From Brevundimonas diminuta (lineage in GTDB: Bacteria; Pseudomonadota; Alphaproteobacteria; Caulobacterales; Caulobacteraceae): a stretch of 64,000 nucleotides of DNA. Position numbers and translations under genes: made by a program. Of this stretch, positions 18,922-30,024 are shown piece after piece (position 1 is the first letter of the stretch; every line of letters starts with the position of its first letter). The notes beneath the pieces are model-generated. The model was not told the DNA's origin. It searched no databases and saw nothing but the letters and a program-made list of their open reading frames with translations. The stretch lies in contig NZ_CP073063.1 in NCBI RefSeq assembly GCF_022654015.1, positions 1,612,001-1,676,000 of the forward strand, read 5' to 3'.

Positions 18922-19344
18922 CTACTGGATGCGGGTCCAGGTCTGGGTTTTGCAGAGCGGAGCCACGATGCAGCCGCGCAGACGCAGGCTGTTGTCGTTC
19001 GTCATGGTAATGGTGCCGCGATAGGTGCCGCCGTCGGCCGGGTTATAGACCGAGCCGTTGCGCCATTCCGTCGGACCGCCGGTGAAGCCGGTCAGCATCG
19101 GCAGATTGCGCAGGGTGCGGTTCCGCAGCGAGGCGTCGCGATTGTTGGCGTCGCGCGCATTGGCGTCGCGGCGAATGTGGTCCGAGGTCACCAGCGTGCC
19201 GCACAGCGCCTGTCCGCAGCGCGCGATCCGCACCTGACCGCCATTGGTCGGCGTCTGCCACAGGCCGGTCGGGTCGCCTGCCAGGGCGGGAGAGGCGAGG
19301 GCGCCCGCCAGGGTCGCCGCGGCCAGCATGATCTTGATCTTCAT
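18922..19344 (-). CDS. DUF2147-family exported protein
   Basis: 140 residues from ATG 19344, chosen because it yields a clean signal peptide (MKIKIMLAAATLAGALASPALA). The mature part shows the DUF2147 pattern: GLWQTPTNGG, CGQALCGTLV, a G-x-WRNGSVYNP repeat and a C-terminal LRLRGCI. Found in periplasmic or secreted proteins of unknown function. A DAN/RDA-rich insert lies in the middle. Confidence 0.8.
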   Translation of the reverse strand: MKIKIMLAAATLAGALASPALAGDPTGLWQTPTNGGQVRIARCGQALCGTLVTSDHIRRDANARDANNRDASLRNRTLRNLPMLTGFTGGPTEWRNGSVYNPADGGTYRGTITMTNDNSLRLRGCIVAPLCKTQTWTRIQ

Positions 19345-19466
19345 AGTCGTTCCCTTTCGTCGGGTCGGTCGCACCGCCCGTTGAAGCGGACGTTGATCGC
19401 GGTTTCGGTTGAAAACAAGGCCAAAACCCCGGCGATCACCAACGAAAACCGACCCTTAGGTCAACT

Positions 19467-21890
<2,424 letters not shown>

Positions 21891-21920
21891 CTAGGTTCGC
21901 GCGTCCCTATCGGAGCCTGT

Positions 21921-22877
21921 ATGACTCGTTCGACCCTCTGCCTCTTCGTCGCTGGCGCCGCCCTGATCGTCAGCGGCTGCGCCGCCGTTCCCGCAACAGC
22001 GCCGACTGCTCCGGGCGCCGTCGCGCCGGTTTCCAGCCAACTGCTGGAGGACGTTCGCATCCTGTCCGCCGACGACATGCAGGGCCGCGACACCGGCTCG
22101 GAAGGCGGCGAGCGGGCGCGCGCCTACATCGTCTCGCGATTGGAGGCTTTGGGCGTTCAGCCGCCGCCGTTCGGGCGTTTGCAGGGGTTCGAGACGCCGG
22201 GCCGTACGCGCGAGGGCGTGAAGATTTTCAGCGGCGTCAACATCGTCGGCCTGATTCCCGGAACGCGCGTCGCCGACCGCTATATCGTGGTGACGGCCCA
22301 CTACGACCATGTCGGCGTCAATGACGGTCAGATCTTCCATGGCGCCGACGACAACGCCTCGGGCGTAGCGACGATGCTGGAACTGGCGGCGCGACTGAAG
22401 GCCCAACCGCCAGAACACAGCGTGCTGATCCTTGCGCTGGACGGCGAGGAGCGGGGGCTGTTGGGCGCTCGCGAGTTCGTCAAGGCGCCTCCGGTGCCCC
22501 TGTCGTCACTGAGCCTCAACCTGAACTTCGACATGACGGCGCGGGCGGAAACGGACGGCCATCTGTGGGTCACCGGGACCTATCAGCACCCCAATCTGCG
22601 CCCCGTGCTGGAGGCTGTGACGTCGAACGGGGCCGTGTCCTTCGCCTTCGGCAAGGACACCCCGCAGGATACGGGTGAGAACAACTGGGTCGACGCTTCC
22701 GATCATGGCGCCTTCCACGAGGCGGGCGTCCCCTTCCTGTACATGGGCGTCGACTATCACCCCGACTATCATCGACCGAGCGACACCTTCGACCGGATCA
22801 CGCCGTCGATCTTCACCAGCGCGACCGAGATCGCCATCGCCGGGTTCCGCGCCTTGGACCGGGCGCTTGATCGATGA
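21921..22877 (+). CDS. M28-family zinc aminopeptidase, lipoprotein
   Basis: 318 residues with a lipobox (SGC, C20). Zinc-ligand motifs are in order: TAHYDHVG, HGADDNASG, LDGEERGLLGA (catalytic Glu pair), NFDM and VDYHPDYH. A periplasmic or outer-membrane-anchored exopeptidase; specificity unknown. Overlaps the next gene by 4 nt. Confidence 0.9.
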   Translation: MTRSTLCLFVAGAALIVSGCAAVPATAPTAPGAVAPVSSQLLEDVRILSADDMQGRDTGSEGGERARAYIVSRLEALGVQPPPFGRLQGFETPGRTREGVKIFSGVNIVGLIPGTRVADRYIVVTAHYDHVGVNDGQIFHGADDNASGVATMLELAARLKAQPPEHSVLILALDGEERGLLGAREFVKAPPVPLSSLSLNLNFDMTARAETDGHLWVTGTYQHPNLRPVLEAVTSNGAVSFAFGKDTPQDTGENNWVDASDHGAFHEAGVPFLYMGVDYHPDYHRPSDTFDRITPSIFTSATEIAIAGFRALDRALDR

Positions 22878-23371
22878 AGTCTTCATGGGGGGTCGTTGCG
22901 GTCGCGGGCTTGTTGAGCCTGGCGGCATGCGAGCGGCGCGACGCTGCGACACCGACGTCGACGCCTGAAGCGACGTTCCAGCATCGTCTGAGCAATGATA
23001 TCTCGGGCGACTATCGCCCGACAGGTGACGAATCCATTCAGCCCGTCGCATCGCTGTTCATCGGGCAGGATGAGGCCTTCGCCGCCTGGGAAGGTGGCTC
23101 TCGCGCTTCGCCGCCGCTGATCCTGTCGCTGACCGGGCCGCAGGGCGAGGCAAGGGTTCTGCCGGACGTCTATGTCGTCACCGACGATCGGATCCAAATG
23201 CGCGGCTCCGCGCCCGGCATGGGCCCGGTGGAGTTGTCGGCGCGGATTGATCAGGGCGCATTGGCGACAGCGCGGCGCAATCTCGGAGATCAGACGCCTG
23301 TCGTCACCGGGACGGTTTCGGTCAACGGTCGTCGCACGCCGTTCACACTAAGCTGGTGGGGCGGCGACTGA
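22874..23371 (+). CDS. Hypothetical lipoprotein
   Basis: 165 residues: a hydrophobic N-terminus with lipobox LAAC (C19), then a beta-strand-rich domain ending FTLSWWGGD. Starts within the ATGA overlap of the M28 peptidase gene, so the two are probably co-expressed. No known family recognised. Confidence 0.75.
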   Translation: MKSSWGVVAVAGLLSLAACERRDAATPTSTPEATFQHRLSNDISGDYRPTGDESIQPVASLFIGQDEAFAAWEGGSRASPPLILSLTGPQGEARVLPDVYVVTDDRIQMRGSAPGMGPVELSARIDQGALATARRNLGDQTPVVTGTVSVNGRRTPFTLSWWGGD

Positions 23372-23450
23372 TCTGAGCAATCTATGCTGACGACGCGCCA
23401 ACATTGCCAATCTCGCAATCCCAGGTCATGGTGACGCTTGGGGGCGCTGA

Positions 23451-24113
23451 ATGTCGACATCGGAATTGGCCGGCTGCGATGTGACGTCGACACGCGGCGT
23501 CGGTGCGTCTCGGCGCCGTGTTCGTCTCGACTCGACCCGCGCCATGGATGTCGTCTTCGCCCTGACAGGTCTGCTGCTGACCTGGCCGCTCTTCGTTGTC
23601 ATCGCTCTGGGCGTCAGGGCGCAGGACGGCGGTTTCGCGATCTTTCGTCAGCAGCGGATCGGGCGCGACGGCCGACTATTCGACTGTCTCAAGTTTCGCT
23701 CCATGAGGATGGGGGCTGAGCAAGCCTTACCGTCAACCTCTGATCCGGAATGGCAGGCGATGCGAAAGCTGACACACGATCCGCGCGTCACGTCGTTGGG
23801 CCGCCTGTTGCGACGGTTCAGCCTGGATGAACTGCCGCAGCTGATCAATGTGTTGAGAGGCGAGATGTCGTTGGTCGGCCCCCGACCGATCGTGATCGAC
23901 GAGGCGACGCGATACGGGCGGCGACTGGCCGACTACTGCGCGGTCCGCCCGGGCCTGACGGGGCTGTGGCAGGTCTCGGGGCGCAACGCTGTGCCCTATC
24001 CACGCCGGGTTGCGATGGATGTCTGGCTGGTCAGAAACCGGAGCATCGGCGTCTATCTGGCGATCCTGGCGCGCACGGTTCCTGCGGTGCTGAGCCGCCG
24101 GGGCGTGTCCTAG
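23451..24113 (+). CDS. Bacterial sugar transferase (polyprenyl-phosphate hexose-1-P transferase)
   Basis: 220 residues with one membrane segment (about 31-52) and the cytosolic catalytic domain: QQRIGRDGRLFDCLKFRSM, DELPQLINVLRGEMSLVGPRP and RPGLTGLWQVSGRN. It initiates a glycan by loading a sugar phosphate onto undecaprenyl phosphate. The multi-helix N-terminus of WbaP/HfsE-type proteins is missing, so this is the minimal PglC-like form. Its stop shares the palindromic CTAG with the convergent rpiA stop. Confidence 0.9.
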   Translation: MSTSELAGCDVTSTRGVGASRRRVRLDSTRAMDVVFALTGLLLTWPLFVVIALGVRAQDGGFAIFRQQRIGRDGRLFDCLKFRSMRMGAEQALPSTSDPEWQAMRKLTHDPRVTSLGRLLRRFSLDELPQLINVLRGEMSLVGPRPIVIDEATRYGRRLADYCAVRPGLTGLWQVSGRNAVPYPRRVAMDVWLVRNRSIGVYLAILARTVPAVLSRRGVS

Positions 24114-24793
24114 GGAAGACGCTCCTCAAAGCCGTCGTCCGTGCCGATGATGGCGAGGTCCGCCAGGTCCAGGAACAGCCCGTGCTCCACCACGCCGGTG
24201 ATCAGTTTCAGATCGTCGGCCAAGCGCACCGGATCGTGGATCGCCTTGCAGCCCGCGTCATAGATCAGATTGCCGCCGTCGGTGCGGACCAGGCCGCGAT
24301 CCGCCTGGCGCACGCGCGCCGGCTGGTTGATGTCGTGGTCGATCAGGACATCGGCGATGCGGTTGGCCGTCGTCTTGTGACCAAAGGCGACGACCTCGAT
24401 CGGTAGGGGGAAGGTTCCCAGCACAGGCACCACCTTGGCCGCGTCGGCGATGACGATGCAGCGGGCCGAGGCCTCCCACACCAGCTTCTCGCGCAGCAGG
24501 GCCGCGCCGCCGCCCTTGATCAGCGCCAGGCCCGGCCCGATCTCGTCGGCGCCGTCCACGGTCAGGTCAATGCGCGGCGTGTCCTTCAGCGTCGACAACG
24601 TCAGCCCAAGTTCGCGCGCGAGATCTGCAGTCTTCTCCGAGGTCGGCACGCAGCGCAGGCCGGGCAGGTTGCGCGCCGCCAGCGCCTTGACGAACCAGGC
24701 GGCCGTCGAGCCCGTGCCCAGGCCGACGATCATGCCCGCCTCGACGTGGGCGGCGGCGGCCTGGCCGGCGTTCTTCTTCTGGAGGTCGCTCAT
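24110..24793 (-). CDS. rpiA: Ribose-5-phosphate isomerase A
   Basis: 227 residues. [12 protein letters not shown] (phosphate loop), [24 protein letters not shown] with the catalytic Asp and Glu, and a C-terminal [13 protein letters not shown]. Interconverts ribose-5-P and ribulose-5-P. Starts within the glmU stop (4-nt overlap), implying coupling. Confidence 0.94.
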   Translation of the reverse strand: MSDLQKKNAGQAAAAHVEAGMIVGLGTGSTAAWFVKALAARNLPGLRCVPTSEKTADLARELGLTLSTLKDTPRIDLTVDGADEIGPGLALIKGGGAALLREKLVWEASARCIVIADAAKVVPVLGTFPLPIEVVAFGHKTTANRIADVLIDHDINQPARVRQADRGLVRTDGGNLIYDAGCKAIHDPVRLADDLKLITGVVEHGLFLDLADLAIIGTDDGFEERLP

Positions 24794-26142
24794 TTGGATT
24801 TCGCAGCCTTCTTCGCCTTGGCTTCGACACGGAAAGCCGCGGCCGCTTCGGGTTTGACAGTCTGGCGCGCGCGGCCGAAGGCCATGGCCTCGGCGGGCAC
24901 GTCCTCGGTGATGACAGAGCCGGAAGCGATCAGGGCGCCGTCGCCGATGACGACAGGCGCCACCAGGCTGGAGTTCGATCCGACGAAGGCGCCGGCGCCG
25001 ACCTGGGTCTGCGCCTTGTTGAAGCCGTCGTAGTTGCAGAAGATGGTCCCTGCGCCGACGTTGGCGCCCGCGCCGACCGACCCGTCGCCCAGATAGGCCA
25101 GGTGATTGGCCTTGGCGCCTTCCGCCATCTTCACGTTCTTGACCTCGACGAAGTTGCCGACCTTGACCCCGGTCGCCAGGTCCGCGCCGGAACGCAGGCG
25201 CGCGTAAGGACCGACTTCGGCCCCGGCCGCGACCCGCGCCCCCTCGACATGGCTGAAGCTGCGAATGCGCGCGCCGCCCTCGATGACCGCACCAGGGCCG
25301 AAGACGACGAAGGGTTCGACGACAGTCCCGCCGCCGATCCGGGTGTCCCAGGCGAAATGAACGGTGTCGGGCGCCGCCATCGTCACGCCGGCCGCCAGGA
25401 AGGTGTCGCGCTGCACGCTCTGGAACAGGGCTTCGGCCTGAGCCAGTTCGGCCTGGGAGTTGACGCCCATCACCGCGTCCTCTGCGGCGAAGACGGCGCG
25501 GGTCGGGTGGCCGCCCTTCCGCGCCAGAGCGACGACATCCGTCAGATAGTATTCGCCCTTGGCGTTTTCGTTCTTCACCTCGGCCAGCAGCGAGAAAAGC
25601 AAGGCCGCGGGCGCGGCCATGACGCCGGAGTTGCAGGCGGTGATGGCGAGAACGTCTGGCGACGCCTCCTTGGCCTCGGTGATGGCGGTCAGGGTGTCGC
25701 CTTCAACGATCAGACGGCCATAGGCGCCCGGATCGCGAGCCTCGAACCCGATGACGGTCACGCCGTCCGCATTGAACACGGGCTCGATGTCGGCGGCTTT
25801 CAGCAGGGGCACGTCGCCATAGGTGACGACCACCTCGCCGTCGAAGCCGCCCAGCGCCTGTTCGGCGGCGCGCACGGCGTGGCCGGTGCCGAGCGGCGGG
25901 TCCTGGACCGCAATGGCGGCCTCGCCCAGCCGTTTGACCACATGGGCCCGGACCTCTGGCGAGTGATTGCCGACCACGACGACGATGCGTTCGCACCCCA
26001 GGCCTTCCGCCGCATCGATGGCGTGGTCCAGCATGGCGCGGTGGGCGACGGGGTGCAGCACCTTGGGCAGCGGCGACTTCATCCGCGTACCCTGGCCGGC
26101 GGCGAGAATGATGGCGGCGCGGGCGCGCGTCTGGCTGGTCAT
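24790..26142 (-). CDS. glmU: Bifunctional UDP-GlcNAc pyrophosphorylase / GlcN-1-P acetyltransferase GlmU
   Basis: 450 residues. N-terminal nucleotidyltransferase ([19 protein letters not shown]) makes UDP-GlcNAc; C-terminal left-handed beta-helix hexapeptide repeats (about 250-430) hold the acetyltransferase with GNFVEVKN and NYDGFNK. Supplies peptidoglycan and LPS. Divergent from gph. Confidence 0.96.
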   Translation of the reverse strand: MTSQTRARAAIILAAGQGTRMKSPLPKVLHPVAHRAMLDHAIDAAEGLGCERIVVVVGNHSPEVRAHVVKRLGEAAIAVQDPPLGTGHAVRAAEQALGGFDGEVVVTYGDVPLLKAADIEPVFNADGVTVIGFEARDPGAYGRLIVEGDTLTAITEAKEASPDVLAITACNSGVMAAPAALLFSLLAEVKNENAKGEYYLTDVVALARKGGHPTRAVFAAEDAVMGVNSQAELAQAEALFQSVQRDTFLAAGVTMAAPDTVHFAWDTRIGGGTVVEPFVVFGPGAVIEGGARIRSFSHVEGARVAAGAEVGPYARLRSGADLATGVKVGNFVEVKNVKMAEGAKANHLAYLGDGSVGAGANVGAGTIFCNYDGFNKAQTQVGAGAFVGSNSSLVAPVVIGDGALIASGSVITEDVPAEAMAFGRARQTVKPEAAAAFRVEAKAKKAAKSK

Positions 26143-26206
26143 GAATCGTCTCGCAGTCTAGTCGTCCTGCGATCTAGCCCATCATGCGGGCCAGCGGGAG
26201 ATGTGG

Positions 26207-26920
26207 ATGAGCGATCGCGACCTGGAAGGCTGGACCATCGCCTTCGACCTGGATGGGACGCTGGTCGATTCCGCCCCGGACCTGATCGGCACGCTGAACC
26301 GGATGTTGGTCGAGGAGAGGTTGCCGCCCGTGCCGATGGAGTCCGCCTCGACCCTGATCGGATCGGGCGCGCGGGCGCTGCTGGTGCACGGCTTCGAAGC
26401 CGCCGGCGCGCCGGTCGAGCGGGCCAAGTCCGACGAACTGTTCGAGCGGTTCCTGGTCGATTACGCCGCCCATATCGCCGACGGCTCGCAGCCTTTCGAG
26501 GGCGTGGTCGAGACGCTGGAGCGGCTCAGCGAGCGGGGCGCAATCCTGGTCGTGGCCACCAACAAGCGTTCGGACCTGTCGGAGCTGTTGTTGGGCAAGC
26601 TGGACCTGACCCGACATTTCGCCGCCATCGTCGGGCCGGATCGGGTCAGCGCGCGCAAGCCCTCAGGCGCCCATCTGAAGGAGGCCGTCGCCATCGCGGG
26701 CGGCGATCCCGAACGGGCCATCATGGTGGGAGACGCCGCGCCGGACGCGGATGCCGCCAGAGACGCCGGTATGCCCTGCATTCTAACGACCTTCGGCTTT
26801 ACGCCGACGCCCGTCGAAGACCTGGGCGGGGATGTGCTGATCGACGCTTTCGAGGACGTCGAAGAGGCGATCGACGGCATTCTCTCCGACTTCTACGTGC
26901 GGCGGGCGCTGAAATTCTGA
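26207..26920 (+). CDS. gph: Phosphoglycolate phosphatase-like HAD hydrolase
   Basis: 237 residues. The HAD motif FDLDGTLVDSAPD (nucleophile Asp) is followed by VVATNK, the Lys in SARKPSG, and MVGDAAPDADAARDAGM. The Gph subgroup is supported by the cap-domain segment; the substrate is inferred. ATG 26207 is preferred over 26201 for spacing to GGGAG. Confidence 0.85.
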   Translation: MSDRDLEGWTIAFDLDGTLVDSAPDLIGTLNRMLVEERLPPVPMESASTLIGSGARALLVHGFEAAGAPVERAKSDELFERFLVDYAAHIADGSQPFEGVVETLERLSERGAILVVATNKRSDLSELLLGKLDLTRHFAAIVGPDRVSARKPSGAHLKEAVAIAGGDPERAIMVGDAAPDADAARDAGMPCILTTFGFTPTPVEDLGGDVLIDAFEDVEEAIDGILSDFYVRRALKF

Positions 26921-26924
26921 AGCC

Positions 26925-26947
26925 AGCCGACAGGAAATCTGTCGGCT
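26925..26947 (+). terminator. Hairpin after gph
   Basis: A perfect 9-bp stem AGCCGACAG/CTGTCGGCT over a 5-nt loop, without a clear T-run, so termination strength is uncertain. Confidence 0.5.
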
Positions 26948-27020
26948 GAATGATCGCTGCTGCGGTTGCGGATCGGCATGGCGATGGACAGATTGGCGCA
27001 CCCCTGTTGAAAGTGCCGTC

Positions 27021-28310
27021 ATGCTCGCTCGCTTTTTCAAGATCCCGCTGTGGCAGCGGACCGCCGCCGGCTTCATCCTCGGTATCATCGCCGGGCTGAT
27101 CCTGTGCGAGCGGGCCGAGACCTGGCTTCAGCCGATCGGCGACGTCTATCTGAACCTGATCCGCATGGTGGTGGCGCCGCTGGTGCTGTTCACCATCGCC
27201 AGCTCCATCGCCAAGCTGGGGGAAGGGGCGGGGGCCGTGCGGTTGGGGGTGCGGACCATCCTCTGGTTCGCCATCACGTCGCTGCTTGCTGTGCTGGTCG
27301 GTTTCGCCTTCGGTCACATCATCAATCCGGGCGTCGGCCTGTCCAACCTACCGCTGGGCGAGGTTAAAGAGCGCGTAATCCCGACCCCGTTGGAAGTCTT
27401 GATCGGCGTCGTGCCGACCAATCCGTTCGCCGCCCTGGCCGAAGGCAAGGTGTTGCAGATCATCTTCTTCTCGGCCCTGGTCGGCATGGCCCTGGTGGCG
27501 CTGGGCGACCGGGCGCAGGGCGTTCGGCGTCTGGTGGATGAGGGCGCGGCTACCATCTTCCGCATCACCCGCTGGGTGATCCAGCTGACGCCTATCGGCG
27601 TGTTCGGCCTGATCGGATCGGTCGTCGGCGGCTACGGCTGGGAGGCGCTGCTGCCTCTGGTGAAGTTCATCCTGGCCATCTACGCCGCCTGCCTGTTCCA
27701 CATCCTGATCGTCTATTCGGGCCTGCTGAAGGTGCATGGGCTGAAGGTGACAAGCTTCTTCCGCGGCGCCTTCGCGGCCCAGCAGACCGCATTTGCCACC
27801 TCATCCTCGCTGGGCACGTTGCCGATCACTCTTCGCCAGACGGTCGAACGGCTGGGCGTGCCCCAGGCCTACGCCGCCTTCGCCGTGCCGTTGGGGGCCA
27901 ATGTGAAGATGGACGGGTGCGGGGCCATCTATCCGGCCATCGCCTCGATCTTCATCGCCCAGTATTTCAAGATCGATTTGACGCTGACCCAATACGTCCT
28001 GATCGGTCTGACGGCGGTGCTCGGGTCGCTGGGAACGGCCGGCGTGCCGGGGACCAGCATCGTCATGCTGACCCTGACCCTGTCGACCGCCGGCCTCCCG
28101 CTCGAGGGCATCGGCTATATCGTCGCGATCGATCGGATCATCGACATGATGCGGACCGCGACCAACGTCACCGGACAGATGCTTGTCCCGGTTCTAGTCG
28201 CCAAGGAAGAGGGCATCCTCAACCAGGACATCTACAACGGTCACGTCGCCTGGCTGCCGGGCGACCCGGAAGCCGATACGCCCGAAGGCGTCCGCGCCGC
28301 CGGAATCTGA
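27021..28310 (+). CDS. Dicarboxylate/amino acid:cation symporter (DAACS family)
   Basis: 429 residues, eight membrane helices plus two re-entrant loops. The serine-rich hairpin (ATSSSLGTLPIT) and NVKMDGCGAIYPAIA are the conserved transport core of GltP/DctA proteins; the second hairpin is GTAGVPGTSIVML. Imports C4-dicarboxylates or glutamate/aspartate with H+ or Na+; substrate not resolved. Confidence 0.93.
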   Translation: MLARFFKIPLWQRTAAGFILGIIAGLILCERAETWLQPIGDVYLNLIRMVVAPLVLFTIASSIAKLGEGAGAVRLGVRTILWFAITSLLAVLVGFAFGHIINPGVGLSNLPLGEVKERVIPTPLEVLIGVVPTNPFAALAEGKVLQIIFFSALVGMALVALGDRAQGVRRLVDEGAATIFRITRWVIQLTPIGVFGLIGSVVGGYGWEALLPLVKFILAIYAACLFHILIVYSGLLKVHGLKVTSFFRGAFAAQQTAFATSSSLGTLPITLRQTVERLGVPQAYAAFAVPLGANVKMDGCGAIYPAIASIFIAQYFKIDLTLTQYVLIGLTAVLGSLGTAGVPGTSIVMLTLTLSTAGLPLEGIGYIVAIDRIIDMMRTATNVTGQMLVPVLVAKEEGILNQDIYNGHVAWLPGDPEADTPEGVRAAGI

Positions 28311-28366
28311 AACAGGCGCTTGCGCGGGGCCGGCGACCGGGCTATGTCGCCGCCTCCGCAAGGCAA

Positions 28367-28403
28367 GGACGCGTAGCTCAGCGGGAGAGCACCTCGTTCA
28401 CAC
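28367..28403 (+). pseudogene. tRNA-Val(CAC) 5' half, split by prophage
   Basis: GGACGCG-TA-GCTC-AGCGGGA-GAGC-A-CCTCG-TTCACAC: acceptor strand, D arm, 5' anticodon stem and complete anticodon loop, then phage sequence. Its 3' half is at 44463-44500. Joined, they form a 75-nt tRNA in which every stem pairs perfectly, including CCTCG with CGAGG. Confidence 0.93.
28391..28403 (+). repeat. attL core of prophage
   Basis: 13-nt ACCTCGTTCACAC, identical at 44450-44462 (attR) and centred on the tRNA-Val anticodon stem-loop. Sequences diverge immediately outside both copies as expected for a tyrosine-integrase core. Confidence 0.9.
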
Positions 28404-28410
28404 GGATGGG

Positions 28411-28881
28411 GTGGCTTCCACGAAGTCAGCGTCTTATGGTCTTGCATCCGGTGCGAATGAACCGGGGACGCGTAGCTCAGCGGGAGAGCACGCCCTTCAC
28501 ACGGGCGGGGTCGTAGGTTCAATCCCTACCGCGTCCACCATTCGCAGGCTCTGGCCTGGCAGCGGCTACATCTACATCATTCAGGCAGAAGCAACCGGGC
28601 TGGTGAAGATCGGCATGGCCGCTAAGCCATCTTCTCGTCTGCGAGCTTTGCAAGGCGGCTGTCCTGATCGGCTGAACGTGATCGCACTCATTCGATCGGA
28701 TAACGCAGCCGGTCTTGAGGCCGAGCTCCATCTTCGCTTCCGGGAGGTCAGGCGTCACGGCGAGTGGTTCGCGCCCGCCGACGATCTGATGGACTTTGCC
28801 TATGAGCATCGGCGGCCTCGACAGATCAGAGACGCGCAGGCTTCCATCAACGCCGTCTTGGGCCGTCGCGCGATTCCGTAA
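28411..28881 (+). CDS. GIY-YIG nuclease-domain protein, 5' end displaced by integration
   Basis: The C-terminal 113 residues carry the GIY-YIG-type fold of the T5orf172/MUG113 kind: GYIYIIQAEATGLVKIG, then RL-ALQGGCPDRL and a late GEWFAP. No standard start codon lies between the end of tRNA-Val (28540) and the GIY motif, so the frame necessarily extends back through the tRNA. On the integrated copy the first possible start is GTG 28411; on the circular element the frame continues across attP to GTG 44413. Either the protein includes tRNA-encoded residues, or it uses a rare start (ATT 28540), or it is broken. Confidence 0.6.
   Translation: MASTKSASYGLASGANEPGTRSSAGEHALHTGGVVGSIPTASTIRRLWPGSGYIYIIQAEATGLVKIGMAAKPSSRLRALQGGCPDRLNVIALIRSDNAAGLEAELHLRFREVRRHGEWFAPADDLMDFAYEHRRPRQIRDAQASINAVLGRRAIP
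28466..28540 (+). tRNA. tRNA-Val(CAC), carried by the prophage
   Basis: Complete 75-nt cloverleaf: GGACGCG/CGCGTCC, GCTC/GAGC, anticodon stem CGCCC/GGGCG with loop TTCACAC (CAC), T arm GTAGG/CCTAC, CCA encoded. Its first 27 nt equal the split host gene but the anticodon and T stems carry compensated differences. It lies inside attL, hence in the element, 62 nt beyond the core. Confidence 0.95.
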
Positions 28882-28890
28882 ACATCGAAT

Positions 28891-28905
28891 GTTCTCATTC
28901 TGTTC
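28891..28905 (+). promoter_or_regulatory. SOS (LexA) box
   Basis: GTTC-N7-GTTC, the alphaproteobacterial LexA operator, perfect in both half sites. It is 45 nt upstream of the ATG at 28951. A related 25-nt block with the same operator occurs at 44372-44386. Confidence 0.7.
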
Positions 28906-28950
28906 ACGGTGAGGTATGGCTCCTTCGTCGGTGGCGCGACGGAGGACATC

Positions 28951-29154
28951 ATGGGCCAGCCCCTTTCACCCGAAGAACTGATGCGCCTGGACGCTGAGCT
29001 TGCCGCCCGCGTCGTGCGTAACCCGGCGCCACATCCCAGCCTTCCGGCGACGCCGGGGCCGGGATCGAACGTCGCCTATGTGCTGAAAGAAGAGAACGAT
29101 CGGCTTGTTCGCCAAGCCATGGTGCTGGGCCTCGGTCGCTTTGAGGCGCGATGA
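28951..29154 (+). CDS. Small phage hypothetical protein
   Basis: 67 residues (MGQPLSPEELMRLDAELAAR...), acidic/amphipathic, with GGAGG 5 nt upstream of the ATG. First gene after the left SOS box; overlaps the next gene by 4 nt. No family recognised. Confidence 0.65.
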   Translation: MGQPLSPEELMRLDAELAARVVRNPAPHPSLPATPGPGSNVAYVLKEENDRLVRQAMVLGLGRFEAR

Positions 29155-29417
29155 CCCACTATCGAGACGACACGACGCCCGATGACATACGCCGCGGTGA
29201 TCAATGCGCCCTGGTCTGCCAGTGCGGCAGTCGCGTCATCCCGGCTTGGGCAAAACTGCCACAAGGCCAGCGCTTCACACCGCTGCGCGACATGCGCGCG
29301 AAGATGGTCTGCAAGCGATGCGGCAACCGCCGCCCGGTCATCATCATATCTGGCCACCAAGGGACGGGCGGGCATCTGAAGGAGTTCTGGCGATGGCCGC
29401 CGGCGAACCGGACCTGA
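29151..29417 (+). CDS. Small phage protein with Cys pairs
   Basis: 88 residues with CQC (about 24-26) and CKRC (about 54-57), a possible zinc ribbon, and a basic middle section. Starts at an ATGA overlap with the preceding gene. Function unknown; a zinc-binding regulator is possible. Confidence 0.6.
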   Translation: MTHYRDDTTPDDIRRGDQCALVCQCGSRVIPAWAKLPQGQRFTPLRDMRAKMVCKRCGNRRPVIIISGHQGTGGHLKEFWRWPPANRT

Positions 29418-29629
29418 CGCTGGAGGAGATCGACGCGCTGATCGACGAGGCGACCGCGCCGAAGATCCTCATCGTGGCGCATTGGACCTGGTTCATGGTC
29501 CAAGAGGCTGGGCGGCACCTGAAGACCCGCAACAACGGCGGACTGAATTATCGCGGTCTGGACGTTTGGATCAGCGGCCGGACGCGGATCGGCACCGAGG
29601 CCGAGGCGGAGTTTCTCGCAGAGTGCTGA
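29393..29629 (+). CDS. Small phage hypothetical protein
   Basis: 78 residues from ATG 29393 with AAGGAG upstream; overlaps the previous gene by 25 nt. Contains a Trp-rich patch (AHWTWFMVQEAG) and an acidic C-terminus. Last of three genes downstream of the SOS box, followed by a terminator. Confidence 0.6.
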   Translation: MAAGEPDLTLEEIDALIDEATAPKILIVAHWTWFMVQEAGRHLKTRNNGGLNYRGLDVWISGRTRIGTEAEAEFLAEC

Positions 29630-29639
29630 AACAACGAAA

Positions 29640-29663
29640 GCCCGCCCTCCGAAGAGAGCGGGC
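29640..29663 (+). terminator. Intrinsic-type hairpin, end of left-arm operon
   Basis: GCCCGCCCTC and GAGAGCGGGC pair with one mismatch over a CGAA loop. It separates the rightward operon from the leftward lysis genes. Confidence 0.55.
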
Positions 29664-29721
29664 CTCGATAGCGGAGCCAAAGCTCGACGCTGGATCATTT
29701 CGGTGAGGTCAACGAGATGTT

Positions 29722-30024
29722 CTAGCCCGGTCGCGGAGGTGGCGGACAGTCCAGCCCTCGCATCCCCATGGTGTCGAAGAACCGGCACAAGCGGCCAACT
29801 TGGGCCGCCAGCCGGTCGCCCCGTGCCTCGATGGCGATGTCGTAGGCGTCAAGCGCGGCCTCCGAATAGATCGCCTCGGGCGACAGGATCGGCTTCGGCT
29901 CAACCTGCAGATCGGCAGGGCTCGGGTAGAAGGCGCTCTGCGGCGCCTTGGTGGCGCAACCGCTCGCAGGCAAGACGGACGCGGCGAGCGCTAGGGGCAG
30001 CATCAGGGAGCGAGTTGACCGCAT
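29722..30024 (-). CDS. Rz1-like outer-membrane spanin lipoprotein
   Basis: 100 residues with a lipobox (ASGC, C23) and Pro-rich tail. The gene begins inside the Rz-like gene in another frame, overlapping by 125 nt, the characteristic Rz/Rz1 arrangement. Spanins fuse inner and outer membranes at the last step of lysis. Confidence 0.75.
   Translation of the reverse strand: MRSTRSLMLPLALAASVLPASGCATKAPQSAFYPSPADLQVEPKPILSPEAIYSEAALDAYDIAIEARGDRLAAQVGRLCRFFDTMGMRGLDCPPPPRPG

Noticed and set aside
25102..26949. 615-codon plus-strand frame
   Set aside because: Antisense to glmU and overlapping gph in another frame; no recognisable protein.
28466..28540. Intact tRNA-Val as the regenerated host target, with 44450-44500 as the 3' duplicate
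   Set aside because: Anticodon and T stems differ between the two, so they are not copies of one core. The fragment at 28367-28403 pairs exactly with the right fragment instead.
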